From positions 33,562,140-33,626,139 of the forward strand of contig NC_058342.1 in NCBI RefSeq assembly GCF_905475395.1: a DNA stretch of 64,000 bases, in the 5' to 3' direction. Every line of letters starts with the position of its first letter. Within the stretch, counting starts at the first letter, position 1. A program made the translations under genes and the position numbers. Shown piece after piece: positions 48,700 to 61,349 of this stretch. The notes beneath the pieces were generated by a model. The model was not told the DNA's origin. It made no database searches and saw nothing but the letters and a program-made list of their open reading frames with translations. This DNA is from Chrysoperla carnea (taxonomy: Eukaryota > Arthropoda > Insecta > Neuroptera > Chrysopidae).

Positions 48700-50000
48700 T
48701 TTTTTAAATTTATGGTTGAATTTTATAAACCGAATTAAATTCACCCAAATTTCAACTTAAATTCGTCATCAAAATCCTAAAAAAATAAATAGTCCTATCA
48801 AATTCGGGTCATACTTTTCAAATTTGTGGTCAAATCGAACTTTTCTTTACTGTGTTCCAAGAATGGAAGGTCCTGGTTCCGATTTTCAGGATAAAGATTA
48901 ATGGTATCGAAAAACTAAAATCAAAGATGAAAATTTTGACCTAAAATTAGTGGGTTCCTAAGAGAATTCCAAGATGATCGAATCAAATTTGCCTGTGTTA
49001 TCAAAAAAATCGAATTTTTCAACTTTAAGATATCAGAATAAAAAAAATTTAGTTTTGCTCTATCACATCCAAAATTTATCCAATTTTGATAAACCAAGTA
49101 TGTAATCCTATTAAGTTTGAGTCATACTTTTCAAATTTGTGATCAAAATTAACCTAGCTTTAATAGGTTTCAAGAATGTGGAGTCCTGATACCGAAATTA
49201 AGCACATAAGTGATAGCTAGCGAAAAACTGACATCACAGCTGAAAAGAATGACCCAAAAATAGTGGGTTTCAAAAAAAATTCCAATAAAATCGGATCAAA
49301 TATGCCTCTGTTATCAAAAAAATTTAATTTTTTAACTTCATGACGTCATCAAAATCCAAAAAATTTAATTTTGCTCTATCTTTCCCAAATTTTAGCCAAT
49401 TTTGATAAACCAAATATGGAATTCTACTAAATTTGGGTCATACTTTTCAAATTTTTGGTCAAAATTAACCTTGCTATAATAGATTTCAAGAATTTGGAGT
49501 CCTGGTCCCGAAATTAAGCCCATAAATGATAGCTAGCAAAAAACTGACATCAAAGCTGAAAAGTTCGACCCAAAATTAGTGGGTTTAAAAAAAAATTTCA
49601 AGAAGATCGGATCAAATATGCCTGTGTTATTAAAAAAATTCAATTTTTTAACTTTATGACGTCATCAAAATCCAAAATATTTAATTTTGCTCTACCACAT
49701 CCAAATTTTATCCAATTTTGATAAATCAAGTATGTAATTCTACTAAATTTGGGTCATACTTTTCAAATTTGTAATTAAAATTAACCTAGCTCTGATAGGT
49801 TTCAAGAATGTGGAGTCCTGGTCCCGAAATTTAACACATAAGTGATAGCTAGCGAAAAACTGACATCACAGCTGAAAAGAATGACCCAACATTAGTGGTT
49901 TTCAAAAAAAATCTCAATAAGATCGGGTCAAATTTGCCTATGTTATTTAACTTTTGTTATTTTGTTCTCTCACATCCAAATTATATCCAATTTTGATAAG
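48700..50000. repeat. Tandem ~316-bp satellite-like array, about 4 copies
   Basis: GTCATACTTTTCAAAT recurs at 49121, 49437 and 49753, and as GTCATACTTTTCAAAT at 48808 (spacing 313, 316, 316). Each unit contains a TCAAGAATGTGGAGTCCTG-like phrase, AAGTGATAGCTAGCGAAAAA, CTGACATCACAGCTGAAAAG and ATGACGTCATCAAAATCCAA. A diverged fragment (TGACGTCATGAAAGTCCAAA) lies near 53440. Confidence 0.8.
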
Positions 50001-53000
50001 TATAATTATTTTATGCAAAATTGATAATAAAAAAACTAATATCGCCCACACTTCGAATTAGATTTCAAATCATTACAAAGAAAACTATTATTCATTGATT
50101 GATTAGCGTGAGCCAATCATTATATTTATGTGAAAAATAAATAATAAACAATTAACTCTTTTGTTTACAATTCGAATGTAAACATTTATGAAATTTTTAT
50201 ATTTAAGTTATCAGACAATAAAAAATCGTTGTTCATCGATAAGGGATTACTTGGTTTTGAAAATTAATAGGGTAAACTTTGAAAATCAATAATCAACAAA
50301 CAGTTTTTTCAAAATAACTTTTTCTTTTATAATTTTTTTCGATATCTCTAACCATCTCTGGCGGTAGACAAAATTTTAAGAATTTGCCCTATTAGTCAAT
50401 TTGTAGTTGGCTGAGTTTAAGGTTCAAGTTTCGATTAAATATCTTAAAAAAAGTGACCTATCCCCCAGTATGACTGTGCAAATTTTTAAATCGATATTCC
50501 TTCATCAAAATCTTTAAATAATCTTTGAACTCGCCTTATCAAAATTTTGGGAAGTAATTACAGATTATTTCATTCTAAGGGCTTACTTGTTAATTGTTAG
50601 AAAGAGAAAAAAAAATTTTAAATAACTGAAAAAGGGGATGCAAATTATAATTTAGTTTAGTTTCATTTAGTATTCATAGGCGGCATGTATTGGATTATAA
50701 CTCTGATAATAGTTTCGTTAAATATTCATAGATGTCGTCCATAACGTTGACTAAAAAAAATTTGATTTTCGTCTGGTAAAATCTTGATTCTTATCAAAGG
50801 ACGTTTTTTAAGAACGGTAGTATACAAAGAAATCGAATCCGAAAAGGAATATTAAATAATAAAACACAGAAATTTATTTTGAACATTTATTTTTGCATAA
50901 TAATATTAAATTATAACAAGAAATTCGCGCGCAACTACCAAAAAACGAAACTCGAATTCCAACAAAAAATATTATCGTTTGAATGAAATGATTTTAAAAA
51001 ACAAAAACCGCAACGTATGAGAATTATATGACGTATTTGAATATGCTATTTGACGTAAACAAAACATATTGACTTACATATAAAAAACTGAATACATACT
51101 AGACGCAGTTCATTTAACCACAATCGTAAAATCTAATATAAAAAAATCATCTTTTGAGCATTCAATTCGTGTCTAGTATATATTGTTTCTCTTTCATTGG
51201 ACATTTCTAGACGAAATTGGACGGGTAGATACCAAGCTGGGTGGTCCCGTTTATTTTTTAGCAAAAAATACCACCGTTAATATTCTAATCAGAATTGTCG
51301 GAATTATCTCACATTTGTGAATTTTGATAGAAAAACGAAATCTGGCAACTCTGATTTTAAAGTAGAGTACAAATTGGATCCAACAAAGGTTGGTTGTCTC
51401 ATAGTCATTGGTCTTTATTGATACGTCACTGGTTTAGCACATACGACATCTCCCTAACCATAAAACAACAGAAGATTTTTTTCAAACCGCTTTTGTTAGA
51501 GTCGTGTCCCACTCTGGACAAGTGCCAAAGGTCCACCGATCCACGGAATCCCCTAATTGCACCAAGATTGCGTATAAACAAAGGTCTTCGTGGACTAAAA
51601 ATTGAGTGCATTGCAAACAGGTCATCGCGTTTCTTCTTTAGCATAGAAGTTCCATTAGTCAAAAGTATCTTAGTAAATTAAATACGGTCCTGTCCTTTGT
51701 TGTCTAATCTATTCATAGCTTTGGCCAGAGTCGGCTTTCAATAAAGAACGACTCAGGTCTAAAATGAAAAGGATCCATTTAAAGATCTGGATCAGATGTA
51801 GACATTTTTATGGTCCCTACAAATATTTCGCTAAATTGTTTCAAAAGTATAAAACTTGTATTAAAATATTGTCCTTTTTAACTTGTTACCAAATACCGTC
51901 AAAGAGCCTTTAGGGCGCCCAAACACGATTTTTCGTTCCAGCTTTTCTTTTTAATGAGAATCATAAAATTAGCTCCCACTAACATTTTACTTTAGAAGAA
52001 TACAAATATCGCTTATAATGACCATAAATTTACGGTTTTTCAATATCGTTATTGAATGATCCAAAATTTGTCCATTTTCGTCTAAAGATCGCACAAATAA
52101 AATTTATAAGAAAAACTGAAAAACAAAATTATGTTACATATATTTAGCTAAAACAAGCACTAAATTTTCAAAAATTTATTTTTATTATTATTTTTTTTTA
52201 TTTAAATCTTCTATTTTTTTAAAAGGTTATGTTTAATTATACTTTTGTTTTAATTAATATCTAGGTGAACGATGCACCCCCAAAATAGATGTTTATAACA
52301 GGAATTGACCGAATTAAAGTTTAAAACCTTAAGAAAAAATACCGATATGCATACCCAAACAGAGCAATTTTCTACTTAAAGTCGAGACGCCCAAGGAGTT
52401 CACGTGATCAATCAAATTCGCTAACTCCTTTCAGGTTCTACTCTCGAAATTCTTATTCAAAAGGCAAATATACAATTAGGTATATAGAAAAAACCTAGGT
52501 GAATCCAGCGACCACAATCGGCTACGAAAACCCCTGTGGCGTCCCGACTATAAGCCGACTATAGTCGACTATATAGCTTAATTGAGCAGCGATTTATTTG
52601 GTGGAAAACTCCATAGATATTTAAGAAATACAAAACAGGCGCCAACAAAGTGTAATGAAGCAGTGAGAGGGCCAGATATCGCCTACAAGATCTATTGTAT
52701 GGCTTACTTTAGTATTCGCAATTTTGAAAACCATTGGTCGCTCATTCGTGCTCGCAAACTTAAAGGCGTGTTTCAACTCGATGATTTGATAATCGAGGTT
52801 TCATTTATTTTGACATTAACATTTTCCTCAAGAGAATAATTGCCCCAGAGAGTTCTATGCTTCTTAAAATCCAAGAAAGGGTAAATGCATTCGCCCATTC
52901 TTTTTCGCGTGCCTAACTAAAGATAGATTTTGTCTGCGACATCCCTCTAACACTTTCACCACCAATTTTTTTTTCATTTACTTCATTTTCAAAATATTTT

Positions 53001-53176
53001 AATTATTATAAGTTTAGTTCAAAGTTTACAACGGTTAAAAATATTAATGGTTTCAACTTTATAGTCTTCAATGAGTGGTCAATTCGTATTTTTTTAATCC
53101 TTTGTGAGGGTCCACCGTTGTTATAATCCTAGGATCTCTAAATATAGGTTAGAATGCCAGTATGATATATTTTTTT

Positions 53177-53179
<3 letters not shown>

Positions 53180-53210
<31 letters not shown>
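53180..53210. repeat. Poly(T) run of 31
   Basis: Thirty-one uninterrupted T residues, the longest homopolymer in the window. On the minus strand it is a poly(A) tract, possibly an old retroposon tail; no matching body or target duplication was identified. Confidence 0.6.
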
Positions 53211-53214
<4 letters not shown>

Positions 53215-53585
53215 ATAAAAGACAGAGTTTTTTTTGCACAAATTTTTATTCACATATTTTTTCAGAAACTTTTTTTTTTATAATTTTTTTTTTGGTTTTT
53301 ATAGTAAATATTGCATTGTGCTAACATTTGGCAGTTAGATTACGATTACTTATGATTGCAATGAGTTTTGATGGACCAATGTACACGAGCATGAAATGAA
53401 CATATAAACACGACTACCTGGAAACTTCTTATCCGATTATGACGTCATGAAAGTCCAAAAAATTTTGTATTAAATCTTATAATTTTGAGTGATCTTTTAC
53501 AAATTTTTGGTTGAATTTTATACATGCATTCTTATCAGATTTTTACTGACATCGGTAGCTCATTAAAAAGAAGGTTAAAAAACTG

Positions 53586-53949
53586 CACCCTGATAAAAAA
53601 ATCCGATTCATGAATCGGAAATTTCCAATTCAACCAATCGGAATGAATAGGATTCAATTGTAAAAAAAGTTTCGATTTATTCCGATTCATTCCAATTGAC
53701 ACCAATTAAAATTTTTAATCGAAATTTAATTGAAATGAATCGGGTTTAATTGGAAAAAAAATTTCTATTCATTCCGATTGAATTTCGATTCAATCCAATA
53801 GAACTAATCGAATATTTTTAATTGCTCGCAATTCATAAATGGGATCAAATTGGAAATTTCATATTGGATTCTATAGGATTGAATTAGAATTCAATCGGAA
53901 TGAATTGGAAATTTGAATCGGAATTCAATCGAACTTTTTTATCAGGGTG
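53586..53949. mobile_element. 364-bp MITE made of degenerate ATTCCGATT repeats
   Basis: The ends are CACCCTGATAAAAAA and its exact inverse TTTTTTATCAGGGTG (allowing one base in the A run). The interior is built almost entirely from variants of ATTCCGATTCAATT and its inverse, in both directions, so the element folds in many ways. No coding potential and no clear target-site duplication. Confidence 0.65.
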
Positions 53950-56900
53950 TCCAATGTTCCACGCGCGGGTCAAAATCAGTTATAGCTAGGGTTGAGGCAA
54001 TATTTTGGTCGGTCAGCTTCTTTGCTACAGGTTTTCTAATCTTATAGGAGAAAAAATGATTATGATTAGATGCCCATTTAAGGCTCGAATACATTTGGCC
54101 CTTATTTTAAAAGAAGCGTACACAAAAATAAAAATATTTCATTTTTCAATCATATTGCTTAAATCCACATCACTTTACAAATTAATTGACTCTTAATTCT
54201 CTAGTGTTGCTCCCAGTTCTAATTTCATCCAACAAAAACTAATTTTAATTCGAACATAAACAAATTTATTTGATATGAGAGCGTTTGAAATTTAAAACTA
54301 AATGAAAAAAATTAAACATTTGAAACAATTTAAAAAAAAAAAATACGCTCATTTAAGATATTTCTAATCCATATACTCAAAATATTATCTGAATTTCTGA
54401 ATAAAATTAGTTTACGAATTAATCACTATTGCAAGAAATTGTTTATTGTTTCGATGCGATTAAAGTTATTGCTATATCAGCGACTTATCTATGAGAATTA
54501 GACAAAGGCAATTCGTCCACTAGCCGAACGTGACTGCGATCTAATTTTAAAAAAAAAAGTCCAAAACGTACAGTTCCTTAACGTAAAGTTTTCTAGGTTT
54601 TTGATTTATAGAGAATATTCCGGGAACCCCATTTTAACCACAAAATTATTTTTGAATTACATACAATTTTCTTTCCATAATTTCATTTTTAGAGGGGAAT
54701 TAGCCCATAAGAGCTAATGTACAATCGTAGTAAACGAGTTTCAGCGCCTTTACCGAGAAAGGCTTTCAAACTTAACACTTAATAGTCCCGCAAAGACTGA
54801 CAAACTTAATAGTTGATTGCCTCAAACTCCAAATGCCACTTACAATTATATTTCTTAACCTCCTCTCCATTATTGGTTAAGTGGGACCTGGATAAGTGAG
54901 AAACCTCCATAACTGGAACTCATGCTGAGGTCCCAAAACTTTGGCACTGAATTACCTCTGTTAGTGGGACGAAGCAAACCTCTATATCTGAGATTCGTTC
55001 TTTTGATTTTATCGCGTCATAGTTAAAAATTGGATTACGTTGTACCAGTGGATGAAAGGCCTAAAAGATTAATTTTTGACAATTCAAAATTGATTTTAAA
55101 CTGTCGAAGTCTTTAAAACATTTTTTTTTTTTTATATATGAGTATTTAACTCTCGAGAATCGAACCTAGAACCTGTTAAAGGTTCCCATAAATGTGAAAA
55201 TCGTTACTATATTCAAACATATTTACAAATACAATATTAGGAACCACTTGTTGAGACTAGTTTCAGTTGAGACTACGACTTTGAGATCTACATTTTAAAA
55301 ATCGAATAATATGTAAAAGTTATAAAAAGAGTATTCCGAAATAAGAATGTAGTTTCAAAAATGTCTGCTTTAGATGGCACAAGACGGTAATTGCAAAAAT
55401 CTGTACCCAAAACTCATCACAAAAATTTTGGACATCTCCAAAAATCATTTTTTATGTTCAGATTATGTAAAAATTCCTTCAAATTACTTCGCTGTATCTT
55501 GTAAATCGTTTTCAGAACCTAATCCCCAAAAAAAGTACGTCAGGTATCGTGGGACACCCAAGTGGAACGAAGTTCCTTTCACTATATATTATGTAACAGG
55601 CACAATAAAATAAATGAACAATGTTTGAGAGTAGTTAAATGAAAAAACAAATATAAACCTGACTGGTTCGAATCCAGCTGAATTTACAATCCAATAAAAA
55701 GTTAGGTTATGCTTTTATCTGTCAAGCGTGTAACATCGTTCCAAACAAAACAAAAAAGTATTTAGATTAGAAATGTTTCAAAAAACAATAAATAACACTT
55801 TTTAAAGCTACATTAAAACTTTTTTTTTATTTATTATTAAATTATCAAAGACAACTTTTATTTGAAAAAAAATTTCAAATCCACCTCAAAGACTAGATCC
55901 ACTTTTGTGATCTAAATACGTATTTTGATCCACAATGTAGTTATCATCAGTAGAAATTAACTTATGTTAATTGTCATTCGATGAGACATGTTATTCGATA
56001 ATTTAAAATCCGCCAGGAATCTTACAGATGTCGAGTCGATGATCGCTTTTCGATTAGTATTCAGACAATCAAGTAAAAGAGACGCGAGTAATAAAAGATA
56101 ATATTATAGTCATAATAAAATATCACCATAAGCTGAAAAACGGTATGTAGGGTTTCATACTGGGCTGAACTATTTATGACATCATAGAGCGGTTGATTTG
56201 AGCAATTTAGAGAACATTTCCAAGGGAAAAATCTCTATTTTCGTAGTTTTAAAGGCTTTCCGCATGTCTATAGCTCCCCTAAGTTGAGCAAGAGGTTTAT
56301 AAAATTGTATGTAGATTGAGGTAGGATCAAAGAAAGGCTCTAATGGTGTTTTCAACTCCATTCCTTAATTTTAATCCCGAAATATAATATTTTTTGCGGT
56401 TTTTAAAGCTTTACGCATCTCTACAGTCCTTACAAATTGAGGTAGATTGTTGAAAATTTGTGAGTGTCAAGAAAGTGCCTTTTGGTCGTACAAACTTCCT
56501 AGCACGTCCGTCTATTTTGTAGAAATCCTCAAAATTATAAACGATAATTAAGTCCTTAATGGTTCCCTGTATCACATATTTTAACTGACGATTTTCTTGA
56601 GCATCTCGCGGCAGGATGAATTAGGCTTCCAGTACAAAACAAACTTTGGCATATTCAAATGTTACTGAATTTAAATTGATTATTATTTAATTTTACTGCA
56701 AATTACTCAATTGACCATATTTATATAACATCTTTGCACAAAATAAAATCGGGTGAATATCGTTTACGATAATATCTCCGTTTTCTGTAATAGTGTCCCA
56801 GAATCCAACTCCTCTATAGTCAACTAACCCATCTTAACCAACTCGTAATTACCACAAGAGTAACATTTGATAATAAATTTAAAAAAATAAGAATAATTTG

Positions 56901-57816
56901 AGACTGCTGCTGGATTCAAACTAAGTAATAACTAAAATAACAAATTACATAGCCACGCCTCTATTAACTAAGCTATCCGTCAAAAGCCTAATACATCCTG
57001 TCGTGAGGTGCTGCTCCGGATAATTGTTCTCGTATATAATTAATACTGATGATGATCAAATTGTGTTGCCGAAACGTCGTATATGTAAGGCTTAAACTAA
57101 TCTAGTCATTGAGAAGAATTTGAAATAATTTTCTTTGATTTAAGTCAAATTAATTTTGAATTATTTAAGGTTATGTTATCAGTCACGTGACGATCACACT
57201 CACTCAATTATTCCAGAGAGATTTTGTTTGAAAATACAAATAAAGTGGTGTTTTATTTGCAGCCAAAATGAAAATAAAAATAGTTAAATAGTGCTTGTTC
57301 TAGACAGTGCTTTGCTTGAAGCTACATAAAGTATAACGTACATAATGATAATCTTATCGTTATCGGAGCTTTCATTATTATTCAATATAACAATATGTGT
57401 TTTTTGAATGCATAAACAAATAAAAATATAATTTTTATAATAATGATTTTTTGATTTATAATAATGATTATTAATTTTTAATTCTCGTCGCCATCTTCTT
57501 TTACATGTTGACATATACCTTTGAAAAAATTTCCACAATTGAACAGTCGATCTGCTCCTAGAACAAAGACACACAAATTTTCCTGAAGAATGTTTTTTAT
57601 TTGTACAGATGGTTTTTAATATTTTTATTCAAGGCTACCAATTTTATAACTCAATCATTATAAGTTGAAATTCTTTGCCTAGCATTGCCTTTTTCTTTCT
57701 ACTTTTACCAAAAGTTTTTACCCAAGCCCAAAAAGTTATAAGATAGAGAAGAAGGTCGCGTATACAGGCACGAATGCCATCTCGTAATATTGTCTTGTCA
57801 ATATTACGGTAAATAC

Positions 57817-57888
57817 AGCAGAGTGGCGCAGTGGAAGCGTGCTGGGCCCATAACCCAGAGGTCCGTAGATCGAAACTACGCTCTGCTA
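57817..57888 (+). tRNA. tRNA-iMet: Initiator tRNA-Met (CAU)
   Basis: A 72-nt intronless tRNA. Acceptor stem AGCAGAG pairs with CTCTGCT and the discriminator is A. D stem GCGC/GCGT. Anticodon stem CTGGG/CCCAG brackets the loop CCCATAA with CAT at 57849-57851; the three GC pairs are the initiator hallmark. T stem CGTAG/CTACG brackets the loop ATCGAAA, with A at position 54, another eukaryotic initiator feature. CCA is not encoded, as expected. A run of T residues from 57894 serves as the RNA polymerase III terminator. Confidence 0.97.
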
Positions 57889-57893
57889 ACACA

Positions 57894-57901
57894 TTTTTTT
57901 T
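57894..57901 (+). terminator. RNA polymerase III terminator of the tRNA
   Basis: An uninterrupted T run six bases after the tRNA's discriminator base. Confidence 0.8.
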
Positions 57902-58159
57902 AAACAAAATTATGGAGGTGAATAGCGTTTATGACTGGATTCTATCTTATACTCTTTGCCCAAGCCCACATTTACCCTTCATGTGCTCAGAACCGACTCT
58001 AGCCATGATAAGGGTGGTGTAAAATTTTATTATGCAATCTTTCCTTTGAAAGTGGAAACACCCTTTTATGCACAACTTTTTACTTCAGCTACTACATCCC
58101 AAATCAGACGCCCTAACGGGATTCTCCCTTTATGTGAGCGTTTCCCTGAAGCTGTTAAA

Positions 58160-58270
58160 TCCAAAAAAATTAAAAAATCGAGTTCTTTTTACGAATGGGC
58201 TAACAGTTTTTGAGAAAAACGACATCTTGGATCGATTTCTGGCGTTATCTCGACGGGTCACCTAATTTAC
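58160..58270 (+). repeat. Solo fragment of the 307-bp satellite
   Basis: GTTTTTGAGAAAAACGACAT, CTTGGATCGATTTCTGGCGT and TATCTCGA match the array monomer at 61.35-62.7 kb almost exactly over about 70 bp. Confidence 0.7.
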
Positions 58271-59214
58271 ACGTTATTGCTATTATTAAATCGATACACG
58301 TCATCATCGAGATCGTTTATACTATATCACTTTGTCCCACTATCACTAAGATCCTTTACAAGGCTTCGTTTTGTTCCACTTATATGAAACGAACAATACT
58401 CGTATTTATGTAATAAAACAAACAAAGAAATAAAACTAAAATAAAAATTGGTTTTTAGTGATAAATTTTTATTATTTTTGTAAATATTTTTATAAAAAAA
58501 AAATTGCGTGTAACTTTTTAAAACCCTACTTATTATGCATCCATTCATATAGGCAATACGAATTACAAATAAATAATAACATTTACATATATCAAAGGGG
58601 GTAAAGGAATTTATAGTTGTCAAAATAGCTTTTGAAATCATTTGAAAATCTCTGGCGGTTTTGTGGCTGATCAACAAATCGATTGCATTTTTATTTGTAA
58701 TCGGCCTCATCGACCATAAAAGCCTTCGAAGCAATCTGGGCTACAAAAGCCAACAATCTGAACTGCATTTCCAATAAATGGTGTTTTTATTTTGGGATAC
58801 TTTAGACATATATTTTGAGCTATATGTCGCAGATGAATTGACGAATCAGCTGTTTTGCATAATCATTAGTTGTTTAACAAAACAGTTCCGTTAAAGGTGT
58901 ACTCTCATGCTGACGCTAGACGCTGATTTAGCGTCAAATTAGGTCACGTGATCAGTTTAGGCTGTGCTGCCATCTGGAAAAAAACTTCTATATCTCTATC
59001 GATATCTATATCGCAAGATTGTTTTTTCAGCTAGATGGAATCCAAATTTTACGGAACTGTTTAGTAAAACGACTGATTTGGCAATCTACCTCCGACATAT
59101 ACATATTCACAAGTATTTTACAATAAAAATCTAGTCGATTTATCGATTGAAAACATAATCTCCAGAAAAAACAGCTATTTTGACATGAATAATATAATAA
59201 AGAGTAAAACGTAC

Positions 59215-59268
59215 CGTCTCCATCGCTATTATCATTTTGCAAAGGTGTTTGAGTTTGCAAATCAACAG
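59215..59268 (-). CDS. Orphan 54-nt candidate exon
   Basis: A TTTTTTTAG acceptor and a GACG|GTACGT donor bracket 54 nt on the minus strand. In phase 1 at both ends it encodes (A)VDLQTQTPLQNDNSDGD, a Gln/Asn/Asp-rich stretch. Another frame is open too. Being symmetrical, it could be skipped without a frameshift. No neighbouring exon was found in the window, so any host gene would extend beyond the right edge or have large introns. Confidence 0.35.
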
Positions 59269-61349
59269 CTAAAAAAATTTTCGTTAAGGTTTTTTCAAAT
59301 ATTCCATTTCAAAATTTTTACAAAATAAAAAGAAAATCTTAATTTATACACAAAAAAAAAAAATGTTTTTATTTAGCACCAAAATACTGTTAAATTTTTT
59401 ATTTTTATATCTAAAAGAATTTTCTTGTTAATTTTAAGATGTTCATGGTATCAAGTTACAGGATGTTTCATGAAAGCTATTAGAATATTTCATGTTGGGG
59501 TTATTGGTACATTTTTGTGATCGAGTAAATTCAGTTTTTGTTTTAGCCCATTTGGCAATGATTTTCTAGTCGATAACCTCTTTCGAATATATTTTATCCG
59601 TTAATTCGAAGGTCCCGACATCTCAAGATCATTTCCCATTTAAAAACACGGGAAGGAACCCTTAATTTTCTAATAACAATTTATCGACAACATTTCTGCT
59701 TCGAGATAATTTCCATTCTCGGAGCATCCCCATTGCTGGGACTAGATCGAAATAAAAAAATGTCCAAAGCCGAATTGAATACGATAACTTAATCCGAGAT
59801 CAAAATAGGGGGTAAATCATTAACCGGGAATGAATTAAAATATTCAAGCAAGACTAAATACGTCCTAATTTTTCAAGATTTTGAATACTTTGGAATGTTG
59901 CATCCCGATGGAATTCCCCCAAATCAAATCCAAATGTTTTCTAGAAAATTTCGCAGAAACGAGGTATTTTTTTTGATATGTTTTTATAATATATAAAAAG
60001 GAACATTTTTTCTCGCCGTTTCTTAGAAACGTAATCAATTTGGCTTTCTCAATTTTGAAACTAAAACTTTTGTGAACTTGATTTCTCATGAACGTCTTAA
60101 AAAATAAGGTTACATCGTTAGTAATTCGAATCCGAATTATTTTAACTCGAAATTTGTGTAATGATATAAATTTATTTTTAAAAAAAATTGCTTAAATCAT
60201 TTCGGCGTAGAACTTTTGGTTTTTGGTAATAGTTTATAAGCTTGGTAACAAACTGAGCGTTATTTTGGTTCTACGCCAAAAATATTGCTTTATTTATTTT
60301 GGGAGCGGAGGGAATATTTTCTGAAATATTAGCATTTGAAGTGAGCAAATCGTGTATAAGTGAATTTTATTCAATGAGCAGTATGCAAATTTGAGACTTT
60401 TACGCGCTTTGAAGTCACGTGAAACGTTTTACAATTTTTGGAATCTTCGATGTAAACGTTTTGAAAGAAAAATGGAAATCAACAGAGACTGAGAATATTT
60501 ATTATTTTCGATTCCGTAATTTACCGAATCAAGGAATGGCTACGACAAACCGGTTGGCCAATGGAGTTAGTAGGAGCCTGCGGGATTTTTGTCTCTTGCG
60601 GGACAATCTTTTTCGTATACAAATTTTTCCGAGAACAGATTAACTAACAACAAAAAGATTGAAGATTCCTAAGACGAAATAGCCTGAACGAAATGTCCGA
60701 ATCGATATGTAATCGAAAAGCTCTATTAAATTCAAAATTGTAAAACGTATCACGAAAATAAGGTACAAAGAGTTCCAAAATGATTGAGAAATAAATGAAA
60801 AAATTAAATTTTTTCTTTTCATAAGAAAATGAGTATTTCATCTATTTCGATATCATTTTTGGAAAAACTTTATAGAAAAGAATATTATTTAAATGTGAAA
60901 AATATATTACATTTATTTATTTAAGGCTTTTATATATATATATTTATTTAAAGGATGTTTAAGAATGATCTTAAACACCCTGTAGAAATAATACAAGGTA
61001 CGTATTGAAAAAATTTCTAGGATAAATTTTTTTCAATACGTTTTCCCTGAATATTTCTTAAGTGATCACTAAATATCTGCAAAAATTGTATCACAATTTC
61101 TTAGAATTTATTACAAAATTAGGCCCTCTAAAAACAAAAAATTTTAAAACAAAATACTGTTAAATTATTAGGTCTGGGTTCATCGCCTTCTATTAAATTT
61201 TCTGGATGATGATGAAATGAAACATTTTGATAATTTCGTGTCTAACATTTTCATGTTTCGGATTACTAATCCAACATCAAACCATTTGGTGATGAACTAA
61301 CAATTCGAAACATGTCACCGACAAAAGCTTAGTAGATTTATTATAATTT

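Larger units (their letters stand above)
46393..57816. other. Gene desert
   Basis: More than 11 kb without a supportable gene. Contents: a pogo-like MITE (46.7-47.5 kb), a 316-bp tandem array (48.7-50.0 kb), a moderately GC-rich repeat with GTGTCCCACTCTGGACAAGT at about 51.5 kb, a 31-T run at 53180-53210, a MITE at 53.6-53.9 kb, and a segment with GATGATGATCAAATTG near 57047 whose relatives lie near 12.8, 38.85 and 55.9 kb. Confidence 0.5.

Noticed and set aside
51394-51681. Overlapping open frames on both strands near 51.5 kb
   Set aside because: The segment is moderately GC-rich repeat-like sequence, open on both strands. Neither product resembles a known protein.
55374-55613. 79-codon ATG frame
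   Set aside because: No motif, no neighbours, no splice signals; its size is expected by chance in this much DNA.
55660-55700. tRNA T-arm-like GGTTCGAATCC
   Set aside because: No acceptor stem, D arm or anticodon arm can be built around it.
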